The translations under genes were made by a program, and so were the position numbers. Under the pieces are notes generated by a model. That model did no database searches. It saw only the letters and a program-made list of their open reading frames with translations, and had not been told where the DNA came from. DNA of 64,000 nt, taken from NCBI RefSeq assembly GCF_035582795.1, contig NC_134367.1, positions 88,953,062 to 89,017,061 on the forward strand, read 5' to 3'. Below, piece after piece: positions 49,065 to 62,559 of this stretch. Origin of the DNA: Mycteria americana (Eukaryota; Chordata; Aves; Ciconiiformes; Ciconiidae). The stretch's first letter is position 1; each line of letters starts with the position of its first letter.

Positions 49065-52000
49065 GTAAGAACTTAAAAAATCATAAACATCACCACAATA
49101 GCAAGATTTTGAATTTAGTGGGAGAATAGTTAAGATAATACAGGATACTTTTGAAATTTCATTGGCAGTTTACAGAAGTGCATTTTTTACATGCAAGTGT
49201 AAATGAGATAGCAGCTGACAAGACTGGAGATACACAGGAAAATAAAATACTGTCTTTGAAAAGTTGTAAAGCGAAATCCTTTGCTTGAAAATGAGATTTG
49301 TAAATTATGATTTGCAAAGACAACTATATTATATAATAATACTAAAAAAAAGTAAAACAATTTTAAATGAGTTCTTCAAATCTGCATATTCCATTCTCTA
49401 AAAGAACAGCAAACAAATTGCTGTCTTTACAGAGCAGAAATGAAACACAGTTTTCTGTATGTATAATACTGTAATTTAAATATTTACCTACAACATGATG
49501 AAGATGAAAATGGACATATATGATACAAGTTAGCTTTTATTACAGTGTTCCCCCCGGAATGTCATTGCTTCCTGCGATTTGAGCAGCAGCTTACCCTGCA
49601 AGGCAAGTGTAAATAAGTTCCCTGTTCCTGAGTGTTATAACATGTTAAGTGTGTACAAAGACACTGTGTTCTGTCTCTGCCTTAGCCTTTGACGGCATCA
49701 GCCATTAAAAGTTTAATAGAATGCATTTGTGATAGATCTTGGGTGATTAATTTTTTGCAGGACTTTATAGATTTATAAATTTCTCAGAATATGTCTCTCT
49801 GAGTCAGGGAGAATGAAGAACTATGTAAGGGAAACAAAAAACCCTAATGAATGTATGAATCCTTTTTGTTGTTTTTATTCATTAAAACAGGACGCCAAAT
49901 ATTGCACAATATTTGACTAAGAAAGTTCTTTAATTGGCTGAAAGCTTTTCCTTTTTCCTAGGTCTGTTTTTTGGCTAGAATAGTTCTCTTATCTGGGTCA
50001 TTGCAAAAGTGTCACCTCAAGGGAGGGGAGCACAGTAGCACCAGTTTACATCAGCTTTATCTGTTTGAAAACAGCACCCTGAGTTCACCATCTCTTGAAA
50101 GTGCCACAGGCGCTGTGGGTGAGAGCTGCTGCATCAACCAAGATTGTATTTGGTTGTTAAATATAGGTTAGGACAAAGGTTCTTGGCTGTGTTAACCTGT
50201 AACCCATAATACCCGAGTCCTGATAAATCCTTAATTTCTTTTGCTACTAATCCTATCTGATGTTTTGGGACAAGATAGGATGAGACTAAACTGGTGAATG
50301 GGGTGAAGCGTGACCTTAAAGGCAGGCGATCAGGATGTGCAGGCCTCTAGAATGACCCATACCGCATTCTTAGAGAGCTCAGGGGCTGGGACATGTGCCC
50401 TGCCAGTTGTCTGTCATTACGGGGCTTGTTTATATAGCTGTTGCGAGACAGTCATCTTGGAGTTCCCCAAAGTGTCACTGATACTGTACAGTAGCTAGGC
50501 TGTCTCACATACACGTGAGAAAAACTTGAGCCAAAAGCTTAATGAGTATTTTACATGCTTTTAGGCTCGAGTTTCTCTCACATTCTTTTTTCTTTTCTTT
50601 TTTTTTTTTTTTTAATTTGGTCCAATGTGCTTATAAATAATGCCCTAGAACTATAATCATTCAGTCTTAGAGATGTAGATTGTCTGTCACTGGAGTGCTG
50701 AATTGCTAGATTGTATTCTCTGTTTAATAGAAATGTGGGGTTTTGCTCTTGCACAAACTTATGAAAAGGACCCTGAAATCCTGCATTTTCAAGATTTAAT
50801 CTAAATAGATTCTCAGATGCACATATCTCATGTTAACTAATATTAAACATTTGTGTTATGTGTGGCGTTTATTTTTTAAATAAATTTAGTTCATCAAAAA
50901 CAACACTGGCCTGTCCATTTGCTGGGACTTACAGAGTAAAAGCAAAAGTAAGACTAACGTAACCTGTGAGAATAAATTGTGAGAAAATTAATTGCGGTCT
51001 GATCATTGTGGACTTGGTGATGGTTTGGATGCAGATGTTTCTCATAGCACCCATAGTCTGTTGTGAAATGGAGCTCCAGAATTGAATATGCTATTTACAA
51101 AATAAGCCATCTTTATCTGTAAAGGTTGTGAAGGAAAACTTCCACATAAGAACAGAGTTTAACTAGCGTAGAGATGGTTTGTTTGCTTGCAAGATGAATC
51201 ACTGAATTCTGAGATTTCTGATAGCCTCTTTTATTTTATAGAAATATTAAATATTTTACACTTATTCCTTTAACATCCAGTTACTCTTCTTGCTCTGCAG
51301 ACCTGTCTGCATCACATATCTTCTCTGGGGACAAAAGACAGCTGCTTATCATACATAGCTGCAAAAACCCTCAGCTTTTTCACAGTAGTTTTTGTAATGA
51401 CCATTGAGTGTTTCTATACCAAATTCTGTAGTATAATTACAGCTTAAAAAAAGTATGGGAGAATGTTAATAGATTTTAATCTTACATTAAATGAGATATA
51501 AGAAACCATTGTGCAGACATTATGAATTTTCTTATTAAGTTCATCAGAACTCTTGATTCTTAAATGGGTTTGTAATAATAGTATTTCCTGCCTGTTACGC
51601 TGGAACAGCACACATTATGTGGATATTGTCACAGATTTCCACCATGTTTACCGCAAAAAACTTGGGATTTGACTAATTAGGATTTTTTCAGTATTTTGTA
51701 AAGAATGTAAGTAAGTGGTGTTTTGGGATCTGAACTGTAATTGGTTTTGGATCTGAAGAAGTTCATGCTGAATCCTTATTGTGATGACTGACCAGAAGGA
51801 ACTGTAGTATCTTTTAAAGAGATTAAAGAAGTCTGCAATATCATGTTGAATCCCTGTTTGTTAGGTAAGACTGTTATAAAGAAGTGAATAGTATTGGGTT
51901 TATGTCGCCATTTAAGGTGGCACAGAAACATATGTAAACTGCATAAATGCAGTGCATTCTATATACAGGATCTAATATACAGGCATTTAAAAAAAAACCA

Positions 52001-52587
52001 AACACATTTCATGTAAGAAACCTCTCTTGAGTATTTTCTCTTACCAATGGGATTGCTGCAACTTATTTCATTAACATCAAAACTAATTGTTGCCTATTTG
52101 TTCATGTTCTCTAACCTTCTAACATAGGAAAGTGTCCTATGACCCTTTCCCAGTGCAAAACCTTAGTTCTCTCCCATTTATGTTTCACCTCACCCTTTCT
52201 ATCTAAATAATCCTAAATCCTACCCATGTGTGCCAGCTCTCTTGTTGCCTTTAATACTTCCATTTCGTACCAGTATGTCTTGAGCCATTCCCGAATAGCT
52301 TAGCTGTTCGAGTTTCCAACTACTGGTTGAACAAGAGGTAGCAAGTGCTGTGATGAGTCCTAACCTGCAGATGTGATTATTGACCAAAGCTTCAGGACCT
52401 GGAGTTTCCAAGCATGCTTGTGTGTTCATAAATAGTCTCACTGAATTCAACTGGACTATTCATAAATCAAAACTTTTTCTGTAAGTAATAAAGCATTATG
52501 TAGATGTATATATTGATACAAGTAAAATATAAACCAATAGCACTAGGAAGACAGTATATCAAAGCAAAACATGTTTCTGTCTTTCAG
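49065..52587 (+). other. CATSPERE intron 3-4 region
   Basis: About 3.5 kb of AT-rich DNA. It should contain exon 4, for which only a doubtful candidate was found (49546-49602). A pyrimidine run lies at 50585-50613. Confidence 0.6.
49546..49602 (+). pseudogene. CATSPERE: Doubtful CATSPERE exon 4 remnant
   Basis: It follows an acceptor (TTTTATTACAG) and ends at GCAAGT, a GC-type or mutated donor. One frame reads VPP and, after a one-base shift in a run of six C, PECHCFL, loosely resembling human SPTTELRCSS. The expected phase does not fit without an indel. This is a weak case. Confidence 0.25.
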
Positions 52588-52672
52588 ACATTTGAGGCTA
52601 AAGAGCAGTATTTGCCTGCTTCTGATCATTCTAATTGTTTCATGTGGTATGTGACGGCAGCTTCGCAGACAG
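52588..52672 (+). pseudogene. CATSPERE: CATSPERE exon 5 (frame intact)
   Basis: 85 bp from acceptor CTGTCTTTCAG to donor GTAGGG, phase 0 to phase 1. It reads TFEAKEQYLPASDHSNCFMW followed by YVTAASQT. This aligns with human PDEEERYLFVESSHTCFLWY, including the conserved Cys and Trp. The frame is open. Confidence 0.8.
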
Positions 52673-55600
52673 GTAGGGGGGTTTTCTATGTAAATATTTT
52701 TTGAAATAAATAACAGTAACGTTTTTTAACAGGGATAATAATGACCTGTTTGAATAAATGAAAAACCTGACAGTTTGGAATTTATGAATTTTGGATAATG
52801 TTGGGTATTGTGTATATATATATGTATGGGTCAAATTGAGAACTCTTTTGTTTCTATATTGAATCAAAATCCATAGAAGGTGAAAAGAGCTTTTGTACTT
52901 AGTACAGGTCTAAAAATGAAGGATATTGACATGTGGGTTCAGATGTAGCACTGAACAAAGACACAGCCAGCCATTGCCCAAGGTAAATCAGTGTTTAAAG
53001 ACAGAATTGCAGAAGGCAGCTCATGAGCAATAGGTTACAAAGAAAAGGGTGTTTTATTCTTCTAAAGAGACGGACTTGGGAGGACATATGTCTAACAGGT
53101 CTAAAGGTTATTGAAGAACCTCCTATCTAGTGTAGAAAGCAGGGGGATTTTGATTGCAGGGGCCAGAAAGAAGTACATGTTTCTTGAAAGGAGTCAATTG
53201 TAGAAATAAAAATATTTTGGATGCTGTTGCAGGACTCCAAAGAATGCTCAAAAGAAGGGAGGAAAATGAGGCAGAGACTTTATTCTTTTGTCTGTGTATG
53301 TGTATTTATCCTGCTCATTAAAGTAATGATTTTTAAACCTTAGAACGTAAGCATGTGTCCCTGCACACTCTTAACGTCTCTGAAGAAGGCTATGTCAGAG
53401 TGAAGTTGCAGCTAAAATGCATGTGCTCAGACAAACAGAAATTAAAAATAATTGAAGAGAAGGTGCCCCTTGTGTGGAGGGAGAGCACATGCTCTTGAAG
53501 TGTGCTAGACAGATCAAGAAAGAAATGAATAGTGAAGCCTAAGAGCACACATTTTAACATAGTAAGACCAGACAGGAACCCTGGTGGTTGTCAGTCTAGG
53601 AAGCCCTACTGGAGTTATGAACACCTTACACTCGGTAGCATTAGGAAAAAGGAAAGAAAAAGTCTGATGGTTGTGACACTACTGAAAAAGTTCTGTAGAT
53701 TTCCTGAATAAAACCAGTAGATTTTAGGCAAAAACAGTAACTTGTGTTCTGGTCCTATCATCCATGGAGTTTGCCAGTATTTGGCTTGCTTTACTTAGGA
53801 GGAAAACATCTATAATGCTCGTTAGGAATATTTTTAATGGCATACTTTTGCTTATGAAATATGTATACAATGTCCTGCTTCTCTAAACAGAGTAGAAATA
53901 AATAGCAGTAGCTTTCCTTTTCACAGTTTTTGAACCCCTCTGGTAGCTCTTGTGTAATGCAAAGCATCACGTGCTTGCCCTCAGAGCCATGTAACTGTTT
54001 TATCTGTTTATTTGTGTAGTAGGCTAGTAAGCCCCTTATTCGGATTTTTTTTCTGCCAACCCCAGGGTAAACTTCCTTGAATGTTTTCTGTTTTGATTAG
54101 TGTTAATGTTGCCTGAGAATGTCTTCCTACATTTCCCAGATATTACTGCAGAAAGGAGCAATTAATTGCTTTTTTTGTTTTGTTTTGCTGGAAGGAATGC
54201 ATTGAGTTCAGTTACCAAACTTAAACAAAACGTGATTGACAAGAAGCCAAAGACAACCTTAATGGCAGCAATCTCTCTCATCCTAGAAAAACCATAGATC
54301 AGACTTTTGTCTTCTACTTCAGTCACGCTAGTTAGAATTACTTGTGTCTTTGCCTTAAAACTGCAAATTTAGTTTAGTCGTCCTATGGAATCTTTTCAGC
54401 AAATTTGAAGATAATTGGTAGATTTTTAACATTTTACTTGAGTGGTGATTAAAACATGCTTCCGTATTATAAACTCTGATCCTTGTCTGCGGCTTCTTTT
54501 TTCCGTTTAAACTGATGGATGAATTCTTGACCTCTTTTGAAAAGGCAGTGGATGTTTTAGCATTGACTTCATCAGAATTAACATGTCATCCAGGATGTTT
54601 AATGGGGTTTGATTTCATGCAATCCTAATTCTATTGTATTTCTGACATCCAAGATACAGCAATTTCCCTGCCTTTCCCTTGCCCTTGGACCTTACCCATT
54701 CCAGCTGGAGCAAGAGTGCGGAAGACTCAGAGGCCCTAATTCTAACACAAGCAGCACTTTGCTGCCTGTCATGTCGTTACAGAGAGGGACACATCTCCCT
54801 TATTGGAGCAAGGAGTCTTCTGCTCATATAGGACGCAACACAGGGTCTCCACTGTGCACTCTGATACAGCAGGTATACTTCCTTGCAAACTGATCTTTTT
54901 AATCTGGTAACTTTAAATAAGGTGAACTTTTCAGAAGACATGCTTTATTTGAATAGTACGTATTTTTGGTACGAGAGAAGCTACGTTATAAAAAAGCCTA
55001 TGAAAGATGCTTAAAGTATGTTTTTAAATGAGAAACATCAGCAAATATAGATCTCTCTTTAAATATTAAATATTTATGCAATGGAACAACCAAAGCCAGT
55101 ATGTTAAAAACATTGTTTTAGACACTGTATACACGTCATACAAGCAGATTGATTTAAATAATGTACAGTAGTTCTATTCAATAGCAAGCTTTTGAATGAT
55201 AATTTAAAGTAATATGTAATTTATTGTTTTTGTAGGACAGATCCACTGTCCATAAGAGAAAGCCGGGTAAATTTAAGTTTGAATGTGTTCTTTGGCCTTA
55301 TATCTTAATCTATCTCCAATTTTTTTTCTCATTTTTATGGAATACAATTTTGACACAAATTCAGGCTGATTAATGGCAGACTTTGGCAGATGAACCTATT
55401 ATTTGTTGCTTTGAATCTGTGTACTTGTTTGAGACTTTTAAAATGTGTGTGGCATACAATGAATCTGATTAAACATTCCATTGGTACAGTGAACTAGTAT
55501 CATCTTGTTTATGAAATTCCTTATTTCGTAACATCTGCCAAATTTAATATAAAGAGATGATAACATGAACTATTTCCTACCTCACCCCCTCTTTGACTGT

Positions 55601-58600
55601 GAGAAGGATTGTGATCATGTGGGGAAATATGAGAACTTTAAATAATAAAGAAAGTGTCCTTGCTAACAAACTGAATTCATAAGTAGTTTGCAGTCTGCTA
55701 AAAATAATTGCACTTCACAGCTGTGTAAGCAAGCTTATATTCTCCTTGTGCAAGTTCTTCTACTCAGCCACCTCTGAGCAAGCAGCTGTATGATTACTCA
55801 GCTTGCTCTATTCTAAGGACGGATGGCAAGACTTGGCATTTTTGATTTGAGTAGATAAATAGGAAACTGCAGGATGCGAACTGTACGATGTAAACTTGCA
55901 GCACGTCAGCTGTTTAATGGTAACTGCCCCTGTGCACATCCTTACACTGCTATACTTGGTGGCAAAGGTGGTGAGTCCGCCTCACTGAATGATTCTTCCC
56001 CTTGCGTGTACCATGCGATGGAAATACCAGGTATTTGCCTTCTTCCTCACTGAAAGAGCACCATGTCATCCGTGTGCCAGTCGTGGAAGCATACACGATG
56101 CACATTTAAGTAACAGCTTCGTAACATTTCCTTGGCAAGAAACAAGTTCTGTTTTGTTTTAACAGTGAGTAACCCCTCTTCCTTTGCCGCAGCAGAACAG
56201 GCTCCATATATAGCTGCACAGCCCACAAGAACAGAGAGAAACTGAGGAAGGGCTCCTGAGGGAAGTATGGCAAAAAATTCTTCTGCATAAATTCTTACTC
56301 TTTCCCCCTTTATTTCTGAGAAAAGGAGGTGCTGCTCCCCTCAGTTGTTGCTGCCTCTTCACATCAAAAAGAAACAGAAGAGTACAAGACTAGCTTGCAG
56401 CATGCACATTGCCTAAGTAAGTTAATACTATTACGTTATCTTATGTGTTGTCACAAGAAGAAATGCTATCGCAGTGACAGAATATTAGCATTTGTTAAAA
56501 AACTACCAACTTTTGTCTCGTTTTTACTTGTTAGAAGTTAATTTTGTGCATATATGATCCCGAAAGTGCAGATGCTTCCGAACTGAACCACGCTGCAATT
56601 ATTCCATCGCAAGTACGTTGAAATGATGCCACTTAAGAAAAAGGTTAAAATGCACGTCTTGTGAATATTTACCAGCTGAAAGTGGAAATGTCTTATTGAA
56701 ATATACTGCCTGCATACATCTTTACTTATTTCCTTTTACTGTGTTAGGAAAAAAAATTTGCAAGATTTTCTCTCCTGTTAATACTGCAGCAGTTACACAG
56801 CTATGAGTGCGGTGGAATTTTCTATTGTCTATTTCATAGAGATAGAATAATTAGCAAGTTTTAGTGATTCAGTCCAATTTTAGTCTTTGTGAAAATTATA
56901 TTCATAAATTGTAACTGGCAGTAACTTGTGACAGTTAAACTGAAGTCTCTTTTCAGATTTCCTCATGCACCTGCATAGCAAACTGTTGGAAAAAAGTTTA
57001 AGCAAAAGCATTGTGGAAGTAATGAAATGTGATAACCAGGGATGACAATTTACTGCTTTAATTTAGACCTAAAGTGACAACCTATTGTACAAGCTGAATG
57101 GAGATTCATTCAAAAGATTATCCCACATGGATTAGTTGTAGGGATTAATATGTACAATAATTTTTGTTAGGAGTGGGTTTCTGATCTAAACGAATGGCAG
57201 AAAGTAATTAGTCATTAGTACAGTACCTGACATGAGGTATGCATGCATGGCACCACAATTTATTTCAGGTTTTCTTATTATTAAGTTGCCATCATTATAT
57301 CTTCTAAATCTTTAACATTTGTTTAATAATTGACATTACTATCTTCAAGACTAAAATGAAACAGAAGAAAAAGGTAGCAGTATTAATTGCATTGTGAAGG
57401 CATTTTTGTTATTAGATAACTAGATGTTAGGAAAGTGTTTTTGTTTTCTGTCTGCTGCTACAGAAAGAATGCAGAGAAAACTGAACTTGGCTCTGAGTGT
57501 TGTGTATTCTGAAATGAGTAGATTGAGTAAATATGATTTTAATGGTATGTCATTGTTTGAAAATGTATTTTATAATATCAAAGCTTATTCCAACTTCATC
57601 ATTTCAAAAGAGAAATGTTGTCATAAACAGCCTTATACTAGTTGGACAAAAATATATTTAATAATAACCTTTATTTTATGTAGAGTTCTCAGATACTTGG
57701 AAGGCTGTTTTGGAATTTGGGACAGGAACCTGTTGTTCATACCTATTTCAAAAAAAGAAAAGTACTATTCTCAGGAGCATCCAAAATTAGGGTATGGTAT
57801 TTTATTTATATTTTTTAAATGGAATGCTATTTAAAATTGTTACACTTGTGACTCTACAAACAGCTGTTGATGAGAGGCCCATATGTGGGCCTCTTTTTTT
57901 CTACTTTGAGATAATTCTGTGCTACAGTAATAATTTTGCCATTTTTCCTTTTCTTTGAAGACAGCTTGTCATCTACTAGGCAGGTTTAGCTGCCCTTTGT
58001 TTCATTCACCATAGTACTTAAACTTTCATAGGCCTTTCTCTCAGTCCTAAAAACCTCACTGTATGTAATTGTTCTGCTTCATGTGTATAGAAGCTCATGG
58101 AGTAGAAAGCAAGACTGGGCTCAAAAACCACTTAACATTTTTACTGTAATGAATGGTCTTGGAGTCTTAATTGTCAAGTTGTAGGTATCAGCTCGAAGTT
58201 AAACATATCCCCCCATTCAGGCATGCCATTCCTGGAAGTTCAGAACATGTGTGAGGTATTACACCAAACACCTCATCCTCATTTAGGAAAAAATCTTGGA
58301 CAGATACCCTTCTTCACCCTTCTCTAGACTTCTAAGCGGGGGTTGCACATTTTTACTTTATGTGCTGATATTGCAGGCACAATTTCAAAAAAGAAGTAAG
58401 GTAACTCGGCAGAGTATCATTCAGGTTCAATTAAAGTGCTTCCAGTGTCTCTGCTAGCTTGTTTAGGATAAAGTTCAGGTATTTGTGCAAAGTACCACAT
58501 CTTAGACATTTTCTTTCACCTGTTGCTGAAGAATTCAGCGTGTTCTGTGAATCAACAGTTAACTATACCCTTGATGAGCAGGAGTAGGGCAATGGCCGTA

Positions 58601-59359
58601 GTAATAGGGTTCTAAACATATGTGATAAAATAATACCCAAAGTATTAATCCTTCTTTTAATGCTTATATTACAGTCATGCTTTGACTGGGTGCTTGCATG
58701 TTCTGCATAGGAAATAGAATGGCAAGGAAGCAGCTGGAAGGTGAGGGAAAAGCGAAAGGGGTCCCGGAACCTCCTCGTACTACAGCATCCACCATCAGGT
58801 GATGTTCATAGGAGCTTTTTTCTTAGGAACATCATATAGGATTCCAAAGGGTGAATAAGTTTCTTTCTTTTCACAAGCAACTATTGTCAGTTTTCTTAGA
58901 AATAAATAAAGGGATTGTGGTAAGATTTTAGTGAGTCTGGACAGTCACAAAAAGGCAATTCATGAATCCAGACAAACCTGGCATTTGAAGAGCTTCCTGA
59001 GGCAGTGCCATCCCCTTCAATTCCTATTTTTTCTGTGCTGGAGCCCCTGATGAAACTCTTCTGCACTGTTATTTCTAGTATTATGGACTAATAAATATTA
59101 GAACTAATGTAAGGACACTCATACTGTCAGATGCTCTACTTTTATCACTGCACTGGAGGGCAATTACTTCTTTTCCTTTCCAAGAGTATGTAGAATTCAC
59201 CATATGTTGCAGTGTGCTGTGAAAACACAACAGGTCAGCAGTGACAAAAATTCACAGTTTTTATTTGATTGTGAGTTCATAAGAAAATAGAACAAACCAG
59301 TAAATAATAGTGATGTGAACATACCAGGAGTTATGTGAAGGAAAGGTATTTGCCACAAG
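52673..59359 (+). other. CATSPERE intron 5
   Basis: 6.7 kb of AT-rich DNA. It has a TA/TG microsatellite at 52810-52827 and a hairpin plus T-run at 57873-57900. The 136-codon open frame at 57424-57834 shows no recognisable domain. No exon was recognised. Confidence 0.6.
57873..57900 (+). other. Stable small hairpin followed by T7
   Basis: A perfect 9-bp GC-rich stem (AGAGGCCCA / TGGGCCTCT) with a TATG loop is followed at once by seven T. In bacteria this would be read as an intrinsic terminator. In a vertebrate intron it could at most end Pol III transcription or be a relic. No A/B box or RNA gene was recognised upstream. Confidence 0.5.
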
Positions 59360-59441
59360 TTTTGTGATCTGTAAAATTTTATCCTATTTGGGCCTTCAGT
59401 GAAGCTAATCCAAATACATCAGAGCTGAATTTTGTCATGGG
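59360..59441 (+). pseudogene. CATSPERE: Candidate CATSPERE exon 6, with in-frame TGA
   Basis: 82 bp from a weak acceptor (CCACAAG) to donor GTAGTG. It enters in phase 1, exactly as exon 5 requires. It reads VL, a TGA at 59365-59367, then SVKFYPIWAFSEANPNTSEL and NFVMG. This is comparable to human LITVWAYDPESADPDELLG in the WA..., N/E and SEL/DEL positions. The upstream pyrimidine tract is poor, so the exon may be further decayed or misplaced. Confidence 0.5.
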
Positions 59442-62066
59442 GTAGTGAGAATGACTCGGGATTTACATTTTACAAGGGGTTCTCAACTGCAGCTGTTTCC
59501 TGCAGCATATTTGCCATCTGACCCTTACCCATTTTACACACTCTCCTAATGCCAATTTTAAGTTCACTACTATTTTGTGACTTTACCTTCTTTTTTAAAG
59601 AGTTTACTCTCAGCATGTAATTAATGCTATGTATTATACTGCAAGAAACGAGTATGACTTCTAATGGGGTAGGTAGTACTGTTTATGTAGGTTTGGTCTG
59701 CTCTCCCTCCGTCGTTATCTATTGTACCTTTCTATTTTATCACTAGATGGCAACATAGCAACACTCCATATCAAAAGTTGCTCTAAACAGAGATGGGCTT
59801 TTTCTATCGCATTTTTCACAGCAGAGCTTAAATAATTGACCCCACCCCCCGAAATGGGAACATAAGCATTCTGGCAATTTCAGTAAATTGTTTCTTAATG
59901 GTGTGAGTTCTGGTATTACTTTTTTCTATCTTATTAACTGCTTTCTAGACAACTGAAATGCAGAATAATCAAGTAAGAGCAAATAACATTGCTTTATAAA
60001 TTAACAGTCTTTTTTCTTCCAAATAAGGAAGAGAGTCTATTGATTCATCTGAATCATCTCACATATGCTTGGTTATTTTGTGGAAACACCTTTTATTGAA
60101 GCCAGTGGCACTTGTGTTCACATCTACAAGAACAGAATTTGCATCATTTTTGCCTTTCCAAATATTTCATTTACTGAGATAAGTCTGGAAGTTCATACAT
60201 CTGTTGATAGAAAAACACTGAAGTAAGTTTGGGGTAGAACAACTTGTATCCAATAATCATATGCAAGAGTCTCCTTAGCATCCCTCTTGAGAGCACTGAG
60301 CCCACAGACTAATTCAAATTCTAGTCAGACTGGACAGGATGATTATCACTAGACAAGGTATGAAAACTGAAATTTCAAACTCAGTTTCTCAGGAGACATA
60401 TTTTCCAGTGAAATGAGAGAAAAAGAAACAAGACCAATCTTAACTGAGCTACCAGCTTCTTTTGCTTTTGGAACCTTGGACAGGCTCACAGTGTTGCTCA
60501 GTATTTGGTAAACAGCCAGTGAGAGGCTCTTAGGCTTCTTAAGTCTCCTCTGAAACTCAGCAGCAGCTTCTCAGGAAATTCAAAACAGTTTGTAAGAATA
60601 GGAATCGGTTCTGTCCTGCATCACATTTTCTCCAGAAGCCAAAACTAGAAAGCTTATACTCCTCCCAGGTCTGCTTTATCCTGACCTGAATTTTTTGATT
60701 TTTAAGTTTCTGTCAGCCCTGCTGTATCCTGATGTAGTGAAACAGAACTGTTTGGGCCTTGATACTTGAACAAGTCATCTTCTTCAGAGATGCTGGCCTT
60801 TTGCACCCTATCAGATCCATTATTATCTTACGTATTTAATGAACAAGTCGTATTATGCCAACTGAAGTTAGGGAAGTAATATTGGAAAGCTGTGCAGCTA
60901 CTATTAATTGAAAAGTAACAAAAATAATTTCTCTGTCTTGATTAACTTGCATTATCCACACCCTCTGTTTCCTGGGAATGTTCGTCAAGGAAACCTCTTA
61001 AGCTTCAAACTTACTCCGGACTTGATGTATTGGAGCTACTAGAGCTGTGTTCATATCAATGTATATCCTAATAAAGTGACAGTATGCTATGTACCTGTAA
61101 CTGGGACAACCACACATATTGTTGATCTCTGTAAGGAACCCATCAATGAATGGATTAGTAGAATTAATTAATAATTCTATGCAATACACTGAGCATGGGC
61201 AAGTGAAGCATATAAGCATAAGGATATAGAATTACATAATATGATTTGGGTTTTTTTAATCTGATTCTCTAAGTTAGTTGCTTACCAAGCATACTAACAT
61301 TTTCTGCTTTCAGTGCTTAGAATATCTGCATTAGGGATGCATATGTAACTGTCAATGTGATGCATACATACACATACACTGAGTGTGTAAGAAACCAAGA
61401 ATTCTTCTTCCCAAAGGCTTAGAAATTCCCAAGATTCATGACAATTTCTTTTGTCAGGTTTGCTAGTCTGCATGATTTACAATAAGCCTATTCCTACACA
61501 TAGGTTATCTCTTTTAAGCCCCGTTTTCTCTTACTGCTTATCAACACAACTCTTGCTGAATTATCAGTGGCCCTGATCATCATCTGCAACAGGGTTTGGT
61601 ATTAGTTCTTGTTAATCTGTTTTCCTCTACGCATTCCAAGTAGCTCAAAGAAGGCTGTGGGAAAGGTGGGGAGAACGTGTCCTCAGTAATAGTGAAAGCT
61701 GTATTATTCCATGGAGTTATAATGTTACAACCATTCATTTTTAGCTCCAGATACTCTCTTCTCAGTCAGATCTTTCAGTCATGTACAGTTTCCAGACAGC
61801 ACTAAGACAGGAATATGTCTGGTTTTGTAAGTTTAGAAGTTAAAGTCCAACTGCAGGCAAATTTTGATCTTTTTCTCCCTGATTTAATTTCATCATCTAT
61901 CTTTTGGAATTAGAACAGAATCTGGAAATAATTTGTACCACTGTAGGTGCAGTTCTTCTACGAATGTGACATTAATCAGTAGCTGAATTTCTTTCAGTCA
62001 GTTCAACTGACTGAAGTTTTCATCTTTTAAGTTTCTCTGTTTATCTTTTGTTTCTTCTATTTCCAG
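59442..62066 (+). other. CATSPERE intron(s) with one unlocated exon
   Basis: Phase and alignment imply one or more exons here encoding the segment around human GQKPVIHT. I could not place it securely. The minus-strand frame at 60998-61219 has no recognisable similarity. Confidence 0.5.
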
Positions 62067-62559
62067 ATTATGGACTGTTGATGCACCTGCAATATCTGGT
62101 GACATCATAGCAAAAATACCTGAAAAGCCAATGGTATTTCAGGGATGCTTTGTTCTAGATACTCCTTTTATAATTCCACAGCCCAAACAGTCATTTCCTA
62201 GCAAGGAAAATTACATCTCACTCTGTTCCCCCCAAAATAGTGACCTCTCTGTTAAATGGTCTGCATGTTTTCCAACAACAGCAGCTTTGTTATCAAATTT
62301 TGGAACTTTCTATAAAAATGATGGATTCAAAACGTATATAGAAATAAAAGTTCCCTCAGATGCTTTGACCCAAGGCCTAAATAACAATGTAACCAATGTG
62401 ACTCTAACAGATAATGGAATCATATTTTTAATAAATGGTACTTTTTATAAACAAGAAGCTAATAATTTTTTTAAACTTGAAGCAGAACACAAGCTTCCTT
62501 AAAGTGAAGTAACTGGAATACATTCAAGATATTGGTGTTCATCTGTCTATCCAGTGCAG
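62067..62559 (+). pseudogene. CATSPERE: CATSPERE large exon with premature TAA
   Basis: 493 bp from acceptor TTCTTCTATTTCCAG to donor GTAAGT. It reads LWTVDAPAISGDIIAKIPEK and later NVTNVTLTDNGIIFLINGTF, aligned with human VSDVTLSRDGIVFLINGVLY. After HKLP comes TAA (62500-62502), then SEVTGIHSRYWC to the donor, which aligns codon for codon with human GGITGISSRKWC. The stop replaces an Asp codon in human. Several NxT/NxS glycosylation sites are present. Confidence 0.88.

Noticed and set aside
57424-57834. 136-codon plus-strand open frame
   Set aside because: It lies in an AT-rich CATSPERE intron, has no recognisable domain or splice context, and such a length is possible by chance over 64 kb and six frames.
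59443-59445. TAG after candidate CATSPERE exon 6 counted as another premature stop
   Set aside because: It overlaps the proposed GTAGTG donor and so would lie in the intron.
61390-61456. Segment RILLPKGLEIPKIHD as the missing CATSPERE exon (human GQKPVIHT region)
   Set aside because: Only a few residues match, an internal gap is needed, and neither the start nor the end phase fits the neighbouring exons.
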